From NCBI RefSeq assembly GCF_003319175.1, contig NZ_QOHK01000007.1, positions 1 to 64,000 of the forward strand: a stretch of DNA of 64,000 nt. Direction: 5' to 3'. The position numbers and the translations under genes are program-made. This DNA comes from Blastococcus sp. TF02-8. GTDB lineage: Bacteria > Actinomycetota > Actinomycetes > Mycobacteriales > Geodermatophilaceae. Under the pieces are notes generated by a model. That model worked only from the letters and a program-made list of their open reading frames with translations. It was not told the origin of the DNA and searched no databases. This document shows positions 1 through 8,747 of this stretch, piece after piece (the first letter of the stretch is position 1; the number at the start of each line of letters is the position of its first letter).

Positions 1-610
1 GGCGGCGGGCCTCGGCGGCGTCGAGCCGGTCCCAGCCGTGGTCGAGCGGGCCGAAGGCCAGCGGGTTGACTCGTGCGGACAGTCCGTGGCCGATGACGAA
101 CGGCTCCACGCCCAGCGCGCGGCACAGTGGCTCGTACTCGTCCTTGGTATCGCCCAGGATCAGGGTGCGGTAGCCGTATGCCAGCATCCGCAGCGCGAAG
201 GCCTTGACGGTGGCGGACTTGCCGCGGCCGGGCTTGCCGAAGACGACGACGTTCGGGTTGGTGACCGGGATGGCGTCGTCGGTGACCCAGCCAACCGGAT
301 CGCAGTAGAACGCCCCGCCCGACAGCAGGTCGATGCCCATCTGCGCGCCGGTGGGCGGCAGCCCGCTGGTGGCGATCAGCGGCCACACCACCGGCGTCTG
401 CTCCGACGTCATTCGCCACACCGAGAGCGGCGCGAGCGCCACTGCGCGACCCCGGCCGCGGCCGCCCGGCCCGCGGCGGGGCACCAGCGCGGTGAACGGC
501 CCGCGTTCCCGTCCCGCCGTCTCGACGGCCGGGACGGCGGGGAGCCGGTGGCCGAAGTCGTCGAGCAGGACGGCGACGTCCCGGCCCCGGCGGGGACCGC
601 GGCGGTTCAC
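1..610 (-). CDS. VirB4/TraC-like conjugation ATPase, N-terminal part
   Basis: The reading frame opens with a GTG at 610 and stays open to the left edge, so about 203 N-terminal residues are visible and the rest lies outside. A Walker A motif (GKPGRGKS) sits near residue 125, after a stretch resembling the N-domain of VirB4/TraC-type conjugation ATPases; 'ILGDTKDEYEPLCRALG' follows as in that family. The GTG overlaps the TGA of the SCO6880-like gene (GTGA), so the two are translationally coupled in the same leftward operon. The expected role is the energy-supplying ATPase at the base of a type IV secretion channel. The family call rests on the P-loop and context; the C-terminal Walker B is not visible. 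Confidence 0.82.
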   Translation of the reverse strand, partial: MNRRGPRRGRDVAVLLDDFGHRLPAVPAVETAGRERGPFTALVPRRGPGGRGRGRAVALAPLSVWRMTSEQTPVVWPLIATSGLPPTGAQMGIDLLSGGAFYCDPVGWVTDDAIPVTNPNVVVFGKPGRGKSATVKAFALRMLAYGYRTLILGDTKDEYEPLCRALGVEPFVIGHGLSARVNPLAFGPLDHGWDRLDAAEARR

Positions 611-2121
611 CGTCGTCCCCTGCGGTCGGGCAGCCCGACGCCGAGGGGAATGGCCGCGGCGGCAAACCCGGCGTCCTGCGTCAGGTCCAACCGCAACGGC
701 ACGTAACCAGCGGCACGGATGGAGGCTTCGAGCCGGCGGCCGTGCTCGTCCACCGGCCACGTGGCCGGGACGGTGACGCAGGCGGCGACGGCGGGACGAA
801 CCAGCGCTCGGCCGGCGGCCAGCTTCTCGTCCGCGGCACCGATCCGTTCGGTGTCGCGCCGCTGCCGGGCCCGCTGCCGGAACCCCATGCGGGCGCGCAG
901 CTCGTTACCCGTGGTGGCGCTCATCTCTTCCCGGCCGACCAGCCGGGTGGCACGGTCCAGCGGCAGCGGGGCGAGGAACACCGTTAGACAGCGCCGCTCC
1001 CCCGCCGTCGTAGGGATCAGCACCGGGGCCAGTGCGCCGAGCACCGCCCCGGAGTCGGGCAGCAGGATTGTGTCGGTGACCGACGCCCACGCGTCGTGCA
1101 CGTAGTGCCGCACCTCGGCGCGGGCGTACGTCGGTCCGGCGGCGGCCATCGGCACCCCGGTCGCCAACTGGACGCCGTTGGCTGCGGCCAGGTCGGCGGC
1201 GACGAGCTGGCCGCGGTCGCCCGGGGCGAATCCGGTGCGTACCGCCGCAGCGAGTGCCGCCGAGTCCAGCCAGGTGACGGCGGTGCAGCCGACCGGGCCG
1301 CGCAACGCACTCTCGACCTCGGCCATGACCCCGTGCAGCACCCGCGCGCGGCCGTCCACCCCACCGCCGGATTCCTTCGCGGCCCGACCCATCCGGCTCT
1401 CGCCGACGACGACGGTCACGAACGCCTCGGTGCGCACCGCCGCCGGGGTGAGGGTGGCGCCCAGCAGTGCGTTCACCTGGGCGGCTAGGGGCGCGGCGTC
1501 GGAACGGGTGTGGGCTCGCTCCCAGGCGGCGCGCTCGGCGCCGTCGTCGGGGACCGTGCGCACCTGCAATGCCAGGACGTCGACCAGCTCGGTGCGCGCG
1601 GCGATCTCGCACACCTCAGCCAGACCGGCGCCCATCCTGTCCCGGTCGGCCGGCTCGGCCAGGCCGATGCCCGGATGGTCGATCCGCGCCACGGCCGCCC
1701 ACGTGCGCGCCGCGGAGTTCTGCACGATCACCGGTCGGGTGAACAGCTGCCCGTAGGGGGGCCCGTCGTGGGTGCGGATGCCGGCGAGCACCCCTGGCAG
1801 GTCCGCTTCGGACAGGTCCTCGGCCGTCCCGGCAGCGGCTCGAGAGCCGAACATCGTCCAGCCCATCGCTCCTCCGATCGCGTACAGGCAGAGATCGCCG
1901 AACCAGCGGCCGGCCGCGCGCCCCCGGATGGGGACCAACAGCACGGCGACCAGCAGCGCCCACACCGGCAGCCAGACGGCGAACAGCCCCCATGCCTGCG
2001 CGTTCAGGGCCAGCAGCGCCGGCATGCCGGCGAGGGTGGCCAGGGCCAGCTGAGCGCCGGTCATCCCGAGGAACCAGCCCGAGACGTCGCGGGAGTAGTC
2101 GCCGTAGCGGATGGCGTTCAT
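607..2121 (-). CDS. SCO6880 family conjugation protein
   Basis: This 504-residue protein has two or three hydrophobic segments in the first 85 residues (around 20-40, 45-62 and 78-92) followed by a long soluble domain. This layout matches the SCO6880 family, which is found in actinobacterial conjugative elements directly next to a VirB4-like ATPase. It is probably an inner-membrane component of the transfer channel. It overlaps the upstream TrbL-like gene by ATGA at 2118-2121 and the downstream ATPase by GTGA, so it sits in the middle of a tightly coupled operon. No catalytic motif is evident. Family recognition is from memory of the layout and gene order. Confidence 0.8.
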   Translation of the reverse strand: MNAIRYGDYSRDVSGWFLGMTGAQLALATLAGMPALLALNAQAWGLFAVWLPVWALLVAVLLVPIRGRAAGRWFGDLCLYAIGGAMGWTMFGSRAAAGTAEDLSEADLPGVLAGIRTHDGPPYGQLFTRPVIVQNSAARTWAAVARIDHPGIGLAEPADRDRMGAGLAEVCEIAARTELVDVLALQVRTVPDDGAERAAWERAHTRSDAAPLAAQVNALLGATLTPAAVRTEAFVTVVVGESRMGRAAKESGGGVDGRARVLHGVMAEVESALRGPVGCTAVTWLDSAALAAAVRTGFAPGDRGQLVAADLAAANGVQLATGVPMAAAGPTYARAEVRHYVHDAWASVTDTILLPDSGAVLGALAPVLIPTTAGERRCLTVFLAPLPLDRATRLVGREEMSATTGNELRARMGFRQRARQRRDTERIGAADEKLAAGRALVRPAVAACVTVPATWPVDEHGRRLEASIRAAGYVPLRLDLTQDAGFAAAAIPLGVGLPDRRGRR

Positions 2122-3731
2122 CGCGCGTCGTCCTGGTCGGGACCGAACGGGTCGCTCTCGCCGGGCCGGTCAGGTGCCATGCCGTCGAGGCGTTCGGCGG
2201 GCCAGGCCGCGGAAGATGCGCCTCCGGGATAGTGGGCATGCCCGTTCCCGGTCAGCTTCGTCGGCTGTGTTCCGCCGTCTTCGGGACGGCGCCCTCCGCC
2301 GTGCCCGCCTTCGGTCGCCGTCCCTCCACCGGAGCCGTTGCCGCGCACCGGTACCCGGGCGGGCAGCGGCTGCCCATAGTACGGGTGGGTGTGCCCGACT
2401 CCGGCGCCCGACAGCACGTCTGACGCCGAGGCGGCCACCCCCGCGGCCAGTCGGCCGGCCGTGGAGGTACCCGTGGTCAGCGCTCGCAGCGCGCCGGCGA
2501 AGCGCCCACTGGTCGCCGCGTCTGCGGTCGACTCGCCCTGCGCGCGGTCGCCGGCCAGCTGCGCCGCTGCACCGGAGGCGGCCACCCCACCGGATGTGGC
2601 ACCTGCCGCCGCGGTGGCCACGGCCGCTCGTCCGCCACCAGCCTTCTGCAGCGCTCCCATGACTCCGCCGGAGGCGGCCAGAGAGGAGCGCAACCCCGCC
2701 CCACTCGACGTGCCGGGGTCGACGAAGGCCAGCAGCCGGAACAGCGCCAGCGGGCAGATCGCTCCAAGCAGGATCAGTAGGCAGCCGACCACCGCCATGC
2801 CGATCGCGGCCTCGGTGCTCGCTTTCTCTGCTCCGGTGAGGATGCCCTCGGTGATGGTCACTCCGACGCCGAGGACGAGCACGGCGACGGGGGCAACCAG
2901 CAGCGCGGCGAGGAACCAGCGGAGGCTTCGCCAGAACCAGGTGCTCGACGTCTGCGCCAGCAGTCCTCCTGCCGAGATCGCCGAGGTCGCGGCCAGCACT
3001 ATCAGCGCCGCCTCGCGGACCAGCATCAGCAGCAGGTAGCCCACGCTGGCCGGCACCAGCAGGAAGATCGAACTGACCCCCAGCACGGTGGCGACCGTGC
3101 CGTCGACCAGGTCGCGGCTCACGCTGATCGACGGGTCGAAAGAGGCCAGGTTGTCGATATCAAGCAGGCTGCGCAGCAGGGCGGTGGTCAGTCCTGAGAC
3201 GCCGGTGACCAGCAGCGCCGCCACCCCGATGTAGCTGGCCCAGACCAGCCCGAACTGCAGCAGTCCGATCAGCAGCCGGCCCAGCGTCTGCCCGTCCCGG
3301 CGCACCGCGGCGATACTCAGCTGCACCATGGCCATCAGCGCGGCCACGGTCGCGCCGATGCCGAAGGTCACCGGATATACGCCGGCCAGCGGGCCATCGG
3401 CGGACAGGTCCGGGGTGGCCAGGGCGTCGATCACCGAGAAGGCCAGTCCCAGCAGCCATAGCCCGGCCTCCCAGAGCGACAACATGGCGCTGACCCACAC
3501 GTCGGCGACCACCGCGCCCGCTGCCTCGCCGATCACGCAGAACGGGTTGATCGGCAGGCACGGCAGCGAGCCATCGTCCGCCGCCGGAGCTGCGGGGAAG
3601 GCCACGACCGTCGAGTCGGCCGAAGCCGGAACCGTGGTTGCCAGCCAGCCCACCACCGCCAGCATCAGGACGACGACCAGCATCTGCGGGCGCGGCAACC
3701 GGCCGCACTGGGCCAGCTGCGGCCTAGACAT
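2118..3731 (-). CDS. Polytopic TrbL/VirB6-like conjugation membrane protein
   Basis: The 537-residue product begins with a signal-like hydrophobic stretch ending in 'TTVPASADS' (about residue 39). Several transmembrane segments follow between about 85 and 345. A glycine/alanine-rich C-terminal tail (about 350-537) ends in a charged region. Many TMs plus a long low-complexity tail is the TrbL/VirB6 plan, the polytopic inner-membrane part of type IV secretion systems. An internal Met at residue 17 (position 3683) could be the true start, because the first 16 residues are not hydrophobic. The gene overlaps the upstream one by 8 bases and the downstream one by ATGA. Confidence 0.75.
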   Translation of the reverse strand: MSRPQLAQCGRLPRPQMLVVVLMLAVVGWLATTVPASADSTVVAFPAAPAADDGSLPCLPINPFCVIGEAAGAVVADVWVSAMLSLWEAGLWLLGLAFSVIDALATPDLSADGPLAGVYPVTFGIGATVAALMAMVQLSIAAVRRDGQTLGRLLIGLLQFGLVWASYIGVAALLVTGVSGLTTALLRSLLDIDNLASFDPSISVSRDLVDGTVATVLGVSSIFLLVPASVGYLLLMLVREAALIVLAATSAISAGGLLAQTSSTWFWRSLRWFLAALLVAPVAVLVLGVGVTITEGILTGAEKASTEAAIGMAVVGCLLILLGAICPLALFRLLAFVDPGTSSGAGLRSSLAASGGVMGALQKAGGGRAAVATAAAGATSGGVAASGAAAQLAGDRAQGESTADAATSGRFAGALRALTTGTSTAGRLAAGVAASASDVLSGAGVGHTHPYYGQPLPARVPVRGNGSGGGTATEGGHGGGRRPEDGGTQPTKLTGNGHAHYPGGASSAAWPAERLDGMAPDRPGESDPFGPDQDDAR

Positions 3732-4530
3732 GGCGCAGATCCCGCCAGCCGGCCGCGATCGCCGCCTCGGTGCCTGGCCAGACCGAGGGAGCCGGCGCCG
3801 GCTCCTCCCCTGGGCCGATGACCCACCGGTCCCCGACCCAGGCCATGCGCTGGCAGTCGGCGATCGCGATCCGGGAGGTCTGCTCCACGGTGACCGTGAA
3901 CTCGAAGTTCACGCACACCACGGCGAAGTCCTCGCCCACCGTGCCCTTGATCAGCCCCATCACCGGGCGGACGACGATCGCCAGCTGCGGAGACCCCGCA
4001 CCGGAGAGCCCCGCTGCAGACAGCAGGCTCGCCATGCCGTCCACGCCGGACCACGTCTCCGGGGTCGGCCCGCCCGGAGCGGCCCATTCGGCGATCACCC
4101 GTCGCACGCCGTCCATCGAGCCGGTCTGCATCGCCGTCACGTCGATCGCCGCCAGCTGCGCCAGCGAACCCTCCGGGGTACGCGGGAAGCCGGTGGGCAC
4201 GTCCGCCGGGCCCACGCCGGTGGCGCGTGGCAACTCGAGAACGCCTGCAGCGTGTCTCGACAACGGGCCGGGCAGCGCGTCTTCCGGGTCGGCGGTCGGC
4301 ATCGGCGCGACGGCCAGCGCATCCTGACGCGACATGCCCTGAGAGGGAGCCGCAGCCTGTCGTGCGGCTTCCCTCTCGTCCGGTTCCTCGGTCAGCCCTA
4401 CGACAACTGCCACGACCAGGCCGGCCAGCACCGCCAGCGCCACCACCGCGCTGACCACGAGCGCCGTAAGAAGACGCGCCGGGCTCCACTCCTGCGCACC
4501 GCTCCCATGGACGTCGAGACGGCGGCGCAT
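3724..4530 (-). CDS. One-TM conjugation protein (VirB8/TcpC-like candidate)
   Basis: The frame extends further upstream, but the ATG at 4530 overlaps the TGA of the preceding pilin-like gene (ATGA), the junction used throughout this operon, so it is chosen as the start and gives 268 residues. A single TM helix lies at about residues 18-48 and the remainder is predicted outside, ending in a compact domain with 'VTVEQTSRIAIADC' and 'WVIGPG'. A short cytoplasmic tail, one TM and an NTF2-like-sized outer domain is the shape of VirB8/TcpC bitopic channel proteins. No sequence motif proves the family, so this is inferred from shape and gene order. Confidence 0.7.
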   Translation of the reverse strand: MRRRLDVHGSGAQEWSPARLLTALVVSAVVALAVLAGLVVAVVVGLTEEPDEREAARQAAAPSQGMSRQDALAVAPMPTADPEDALPGPLSRHAAGVLELPRATGVGPADVPTGFPRTPEGSLAQLAAIDVTAMQTGSMDGVRRVIAEWAAPGGPTPETWSGVDGMASLLSAAGLSGAGSPQLAIVVRPVMGLIKGTVGEDFAVVCVNFEFTVTVEQTSRIAIADCQRMAWVGDRWVIGPGEEPAPAPSVWPGTEAAIAAGWRDLRHV

Positions 4531-4904
4531 CAGGTGCACCCACTGCCGGTAATCGATCCGAGGATGACCAGGATGACCGTGTAGGTGATGGCCACCATCA
4601 CGACCACCGCGACGCCCATCGCCCCGTACCGGGAGGCATGCGGATGGGAGAACATCCGGCCCACCAGGATCGAGCCGAGCGACACGACCGCGGCGATCCC
4701 GATCAGCGCCAGCACCCCCCACTTCACCCACGCCGTCACCTGATCGGCGAATGCCTGCACTCCCGGCGGCGCCTCCGGGCAGACCGCCGCGGTCAACTCC
4801 ACCGGCGCCGCGGTGGCAGGCAACGCGGTCAGCACGACCAGGCCCGCAGCGACGAACGCGACGGTCGAGGCCGCTCGTACGGCTGCTTTCATGCGGGGTT
4901 TCAC
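4530..4904 (-). CDS. Small pilin-like (VirB2/TrbC-type) membrane protein
   Basis: The GTG at 4904 is preceded by GGGGGAGA and overlaps the TGA of the upstream ParA-like frame (GTGA), giving 124 residues. The N-terminus is positively charged, followed by a signal peptide with a cleavage-like 'LPATAAPVEL' near residue 35. Two further hydrophobic helices follow (about 60-85 and 95-120), separated by a short basic loop 'RMFSHPHASRYG'. Signal peptide plus two TMs in about 120 residues matches VirB2/TrbC pilin-type subunits of type IV secretion systems. Assignment is by size, topology and operon position, not by a diagnostic motif. Confidence 0.7.
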   Translation of the reverse strand: MKPRMKAAVRAASTVAFVAAGLVVLTALPATAAPVELTAAVCPEAPPGVQAFADQVTAWVKWGVLALIGIAAVVSLGSILVGRMFSHPHASRYGAMGVAVVVMVAITYTVILVILGSITGSGCT

Positions 4905-6009
4905 CGTGTCTCCCCCGCCGCGCCTGGCTGGGACGCTGCCGCCCGGTGCCGATGCCGATCCTGCGGTGACACGGCTGGCATCAGCAGCGCGGCCAGCGAC
5001 CGGCCGGCGGCCTCCACTCCCTTGGGCAACCGGTCCCCGGTCAGACCGGCGGTCTGCAGTCGTCCGTCGACCGGAACCCGGACCACCCGTCCCCGCGACC
5101 TCAACTCGTGAAGCTGCGGACCACAGTTGGCCTTCACCGCTCGGGGCCAGCGCGCCGGGCCCACGACGGCCACCATCACCGGCTGCCCGGCGAGCTGGCT
5201 CAGCACGTGCTCGGTCAGTCGCACCCCGGGCACGGTCGGCCGGCAGACGACGACGGTGCTCGTACGGTCGCGGCCAGCCGGGCCAGGTCCTCCGGAGCAG
5301 GCAGCCCGAGATCCAGGACGGTGACCGCCGGCTCCTCGCTGCTCGGGAGGACCGGCCAGCCGCAAGGCTCCACGTCCGCGACGCGGCGGTCGATCGTGAC
5401 GCAGTCGCGGGAACCACGTCGCCACGCGCCGGCGGCGTCGGTGCCCAGCTCCGCCGACGCCGCGGCAATCAGCCCCGACCGGCGGGGATGTGCGGTCTCC
5501 ACCAGGTGCACCCGCCGGTCGGTGGCTGCCGCAGCGTCGCTGATGGCCAGCGCCACCGTGGAGGCGCCGGCACCGGCGTGTGCCGCTACGACCGTGACCC
5601 AGTCGGCCCCCAGCGCGTCGATGTCACCCCTGCCCGGGACAGGCGTGGGCGCGCTGTGACCCCTGCTCGTGCCTCGCTGCGGCGCTCTGTCACCGCTGTC
5701 AGCCCACCGCTCGCAGTGCGTGTCCTCTCCAGCCGGGAGCGCCTTGCTGTCCCCGTCTCGCCTTGTGCGGCGCGGAGACAGAACCGGTGCACCCGCCGGT
5801 GCACGATCCTCGGACACGGAGAGCTCGTGGAGACGCGTCGGCGCCGCGAGCCTGCTTCCGGAAGCTCGCAGACGACGGGCACGCAGCTCGCGGAACGCCT
5901 GCTGGATCTCCGCGACCGACAGCAGTCGCTCGTCGGGGTCGACGTCGCCGCCGCTGGCCACACCGCCCGTCACGCCGGCTTCGTCGACGTCCTGCAGCAG
6001 TGGGCTCAC
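4901..6009 (-). pseudogene. ParA-like/DUF6668-type ATPase gene, frameshifted
   Basis: The GTG at 6009 overlaps the TGA of the upstream gene (GTGA). The first part encodes a disordered N-terminus and then a ParA-like fold with a degenerate P-loop 'VVAAHAGAGASTVALA' and 'VTVLDLGLPAPEDLARLAA'. That frame runs into unrelated sequence and stops at 5215. The matching continuation ('STVVVCRPTVPGVRLTEHVL' onward) is in another frame from about 5264 and ends at 4901, exactly at the GTGA overlap with the next gene. One missing base around 5258-5265 explains this. An intact product would have about 369 residues. The cause is a real mutation or a sequencing error; programmed shifting seems unlikely because no slippery run is seen. 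Confidence 0.72.
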
Positions 6010-6782
6010 GCGACGGCCGCCAGGTACTGAGGAGCCACGCCGCGCAAGGCGGTCAGGGTGCGGTTCCGCCGGCGGTACAGCGTGCGCGTCGTGATGCCGT
6101 GTGCGGCGGCGACCTTCTGGTCGGCGCACCGGTGTTGCCGGTCGCGGCTGCACTCGGTGGCGATCAGCAGTGCGACGTCCTCGGCGTCGACTCCTGAGCG
6201 CACCGCCCACTGCAGGAGGTCGACGACGTCGAGGTCCTCCCCTTCCTCGTCGGCGCTCGCAGTTGCTATCCGAGTGATGTCGCCCGTAGCGGTCGGGATC
6301 TCGATCCGGCCGGGGTGGTAGCGGCTGCTGGGTCGCAGCTCGGCGAGTACCGCCCGCCGGGTCTCGGCGCGCAGGTTCGCCGCGATCGCCCGAGGCCGGC
6401 GCCGCCATGGGTAGCGGCGGATCTGGCACGCGAGTTCGCCGACGACCACGGCGAGGATGTCGAGGTTCAGGTCTGCGAGCTGCCTGGCCATCGTCCGCAC
6501 CAGCCCGCTGAGCAAGTGAAGCGTCAGCAGCAGCGCGTCGTCGTCGCGGCCACCGTCCACAGCGGCCAGCCGGACGAGCGCGGCGAGCACGACGTCGCGG
6601 CGGTCGTCCGCGCCGTCGTCGGCCCAGACGGCGAGCAGGTCATGGACGCTGCTCAGCCCGATCAGGGCTGTCTCGTTGGCTGCCCAACGGACGAGGATGG
6701 CGTCGTCGTCCAGACGTGCGGCGAGCGCCGGCCAGCTGCCGACGATGGTGGGATCGTGGAACATGTGCGGGTCCTCCGGCAT
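6006..6782 (-). CDS. HTH protein at head of conjugation operon
   Basis: The 258-residue, mostly helical protein ends with a likely helix-turn-helix: 'VAAAHGITTRTLYRRRNR' around residues 225-242, similar to the region-4-like DNA-binding end of small regulators. The middle contains many leucines and arginines without a recognisable catalytic motif. It is the first gene of the leftward conjugation operon and ends in a GTGA overlap with the ParA-like gene. Two start codons are possible (6782 and 6764). A role as regulator of the operon is inferred from the HTH and its position directly beside the GGGGTGAC repeat cluster. Confidence 0.68.
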   Translation of the reverse strand: MPEDPHMFHDPTIVGSWPALAARLDDDAILVRWAANETALIGLSSVHDLLAVWADDGADDRRDVVLAALVRLAAVDGGRDDDALLLTLHLLSGLVRTMARQLADLNLDILAVVVGELACQIRRYPWRRRPRAIAANLRAETRRAVLAELRPSSRYHPGRIEIPTATGDITRIATASADEEGEDLDVVDLLQWAVRSGVDAEDVALLIATECSRDRQHRCADQKVAAAHGITTRTLYRRRNRTLTALRGVAPQYLAAVA

Positions 6783-6825
6783 CGGTGTGATGCCGTCGAC
6801 GCTCTGCAGAGACGTTCAACGAGCC

Positions 6826-6951
6826 GTCACCCCTCGGCAGGGGTGACAGGGGCGGTCACGTCACCCCTTGACCAGCGCTGTCCCGCTATCGCGTCCGAGG
6901 ACACGCGGTATCCGGCGGCGGGGGGTGACGGAGCAAGCAGCGAGGGGTGAC
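6826..6951. promoter_or_regulatory. GGGGTGAC repeat cluster upstream of conjugation operon
   Basis: Five copies of the octamer GGGGTGAC or its complement lie in 126 bases. Positions 6826-6834 and 6839-6847 form a perfect inverted pair (GTCACCCCT and AGGGGTGAC around CGGC). Further copies are at 6860-6868 (complement), 6922-6929 and 6943-6951. The cluster begins 44 bases upstream of the first gene of the conjugation operon, as expected for operators of an element regulator. An oriT or replication iteron role is also possible. The repeats are seen directly; the function is inferred. Confidence 0.6.
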
Positions 6952-7075
6952 GCCCGCGAGATTTGACGACGAAGGCGCCCCTGATTCGCTCGCCGCACCT
7001 GGCGCGCGTGTATCCCGGAAACCGATCCGCTACCGCGTGATCAGCCTGTCTGGGTTGCGGCATGTAGCCCCACGG

Positions 7076-7111
7076 CAGCAGGGCCCCGCTCGTCCGAGCG
7101 GGGCCCTGCTG
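7076..7111 (-). terminator. Strong hairpin terminator
   Basis: A perfect inverted repeat with 17-base arms (7076-7092 and 7095-7111, starting CAGCAGGGCCCC) surrounds a two-base centre. It lies directly downstream of the leftward coiled-coil gene ending at 7133. There is no T-run, which is usual for high-GC actinobacterial terminators. Confidence 0.7.
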
Positions 7112-7132
7112 GTGCGTCAGACGCCGTAGGTG

Positions 7133-7762
7133 TCAGTCGTCGTCCGAATCGCTGGAGTCGTCGTCCCCACCGCCGGAGCCCGAGTTGGCCGAGCCGGAGC
7201 CGGAGTTGTCCGGCTTGGACGCCTCCTCGGCGGCCTCGCGGGCCTGCTCCTCGACCTCCTCGGCGGCCTCGCGGGCCTGCTCCTCGACCTCCTCGGCGGC
7301 CTCGCGGGCCTGCTCCTCAGCCTCCTCGGCGGCCTCGCGGGCCTCCTCCTCAGCCTCACGAGCCTGCTCGGCAGCCTCCTCAGCGGCCTCGCGGGCCTGC
7401 TGCTCGGCCTCCTCGGCGGCCTCGCGGGCCTGCTCCTCGGCCTCGGCAGCCAGCCGAGCCGGGTCGTCGGAGTGGTCGGGGCCGTCGCTGTCGTCGGTGT
7501 CGGCTGCATCGGGCAGGTCGCCCGGCCCGTCGAGGCCCGAGTCGTCGGTCTCGAGGCTGTCGTCGGAGTCGGGAAGGTCGAACGGCGACACGGTCTCGAC
7601 CGCGGCGGCCACCGGGTCCTGCAGCGAGGCGGGCAGAGCGCCGACGGCGCCCGCTCCGGTGACACCAGCCACAGCGATGCCGAGGCCTGCGGTGGCCTGC
7701 GCCACTGCGCCGGCACCGGCGATCTTGGCCGCGACCGCGGCGAGGCCTTCGAACAGCAACAT
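7133..7762 (-). CDS. Hendecad-repeat coiled-coil protein
   Basis: The ATG at 7762 is chosen because GGAGGA lies 8 bases upstream; this gives 209 residues. The N-terminal 50 residues are alanine/glycine-rich and hydrophobic ('[19 protein letters not shown]'), which could insert in or lie on a membrane. An acidic linker follows. Residues about 105-185 are an 11-residue repeat ([11 protein letters not shown] and variants), a continuous charged coiled coil or single alpha helix. The C-terminus is Ser/Asp/Gly-rich. The function is unknown. Its position behind the conjugation operon and its own terminator suggest a separately transcribed element gene. Translation of the opposite strand gives a long leucine/glycine-rich frame that I regard as a shadow. 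Confidence 0.72.
   Translation of the reverse strand: MLLFEGLAAVAAKIAGAGAVAQATAGLGIAVAGVTGAGAVGALPASLQDPVAAAVETVSPFDLPDSDDSLETDDSGLDGPGDLPDAADTDDSDGPDHSDDPARLAAEAEEQAREAAEEAEQQAREAAEEAAEQAREAEEEAREAAEEAEEQAREAAEEVEEQAREAAEEVEEQAREAAEEASKPDNSGSGSANSGSGGGDDDSSDSDDD
7221..7446 (-). repeat. 33-bp tandem repeats inside coiled-coil gene
   Basis: About seven imperfect tandem copies of a 33-base unit are read on the minus strand, each encoding one hendecad of the coiled coil. The three copies nearest the 3' end of the gene (lowest coordinates) are almost identical at DNA level, while others have shortened or substituted units, so copy number probably changes by slippage or recombination. Confidence 0.75.
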
Positions 7763-8153
7763 GTGGGTGGTCCTCCGAGCATCTGGATCGCGCCTTCTGT
7801 CGATCCCTTGCCGTTCCATCGGCGCGCCGGGCGTTCAACCTGAGCCGGGGCAACCCCGGAGGGTGGCTGCGCGCTATCCCGCTGCCCCGGGAAGCAGATC
7901 GGCTTTGCCGGCCAGGGCCAACGCCTCCTCCGGCGCCCGTGGAGCAAGCGCCGCGGCGGCGTTCGGGCGGTTCTCGGTGACGGCGACGCTGGAGCTCCGC
8001 AAGGGGATCCCCTGCAGGATGTCGGCGCCGCGAGAGATCGAACCGCCGGGATGTTGCCGTAGGGGTTGACCGGCGAGAATCTGCCGCTGGCCTCAGCGAC
8101 GCCAAGAAGGCGACTCAGGCCGGCAGGCTAGACGAGGATAGGTGCTGCGGCCC
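7763..8153. other. Intergenic stretch, no gene recognised
   Basis: About 390 bases lie between the coiled-coil gene and the next leftward gene. I see the ribosome-binding site and probably the promoter of the coiled-coil gene near 7763-7850. There is no convincing coding frame, RNA or repeat. Confidence 0.4.
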
Positions 8154-8747
8154 TCAGCCAAACAGCGAAGGGATGGCAGTCAGCAGGGAACCGATGCCGA
8201 CCAGCAAGAGGCCCTTCAGCTCCCGCTTGACGGAGCCAGTCGCCACACGCCGCACAGACTCCTGGAGCTCGTCGTCGCGGCGCTGGGACTCCGCATGGAT
8301 TTGGCTGATCTCCTGACTCAATCGTCGCTCGGTCTCGCCGACGGACCTGTCCAGCCGGTACAGCTCACCTTGCAGGCCAGCGAGCCGTTCCCGCACGTAC
8401 TCGAATTGCTGCTCCGGAGTCGCGTCCGGTGGTAGCCCGACCTCGCCGGTGGCCGTCAGCGTCCCTGTGGCCGAGAGCGTGGCGTTGGCCATGCCACCGA
8501 GAACAACTACTTCGCGTCGCTGCCGGAGGACATGCCGACGGAACCAAGCCGTGAGCGCAGTAAGCCTCGGGAAGACCGGCCGCCCGGCGAAGGTCCGGTA
8601 GTCGTTAACGGCCGCCGTCCAGGCCAGCGAGATCCCCCAGACGGTGGATGCCAGCCCTGCCAGCGTCACCAGGTGCGCCCAGTCAGCCAGCCAGCGCCCC
8701 GCCACGGATGACAGCCTGACATCTGGGCTCGTCCAACCTTCGGCCAC
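8154..8747 (-). CDS. Hypothetical protein with N- and C-terminal TMs and coiled coil
   Basis: The 197-residue product has a hydrophobic N-terminal region (about 15-45, 'LVTLAGLASTVWGISLAW') and a C-terminal hydrophobic tail ('LLLVGIGSLLTAIPSLF'). Between them lies a heptad-rich region (about 110-170) beginning 'ATPEQQFEYVRERLAG'. The two TMs would place the coiled coil in one compartment. I do not recognise the family. It stands alone between two long non-coding stretches on the mobile element. The ATG at 8747 has no strong ribosome-binding site, so the start is uncertain. Confidence 0.6.
   Translation of the reverse strand: MAEGWTSPDVRLSSVAGRWLADWAHLVTLAGLASTVWGISLAWTAAVNDYRTFAGRPVFPRLTALTAWFRRHVLRQRREVVVLGGMANATLSATGTLTATGEVGLPPDATPEQQFEYVRERLAGLQGELYRLDRSVGETERRLSQEISQIHAESQRRDDELQESVRRVATGSVKRELKGLLLVGIGSLLTAIPSLFG

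Noticed and set aside
5200-5300. Programmed frameshift in the ParA-like gene
   Set aside because: No slippery heptamer or strong downstream structure is evident; a simple base loss explains it.
7221-7446. CRISPR array candidate
   Set aside because: The repeats are directly adjacent with no spacers and encode a coiled coil.
7130-7843. A rightward leucine/glycine-rich repeat protein
   Set aside because: It is the antisense of the hendecad repeats; the leftward frame has a good ribosome-binding site and a terminator.
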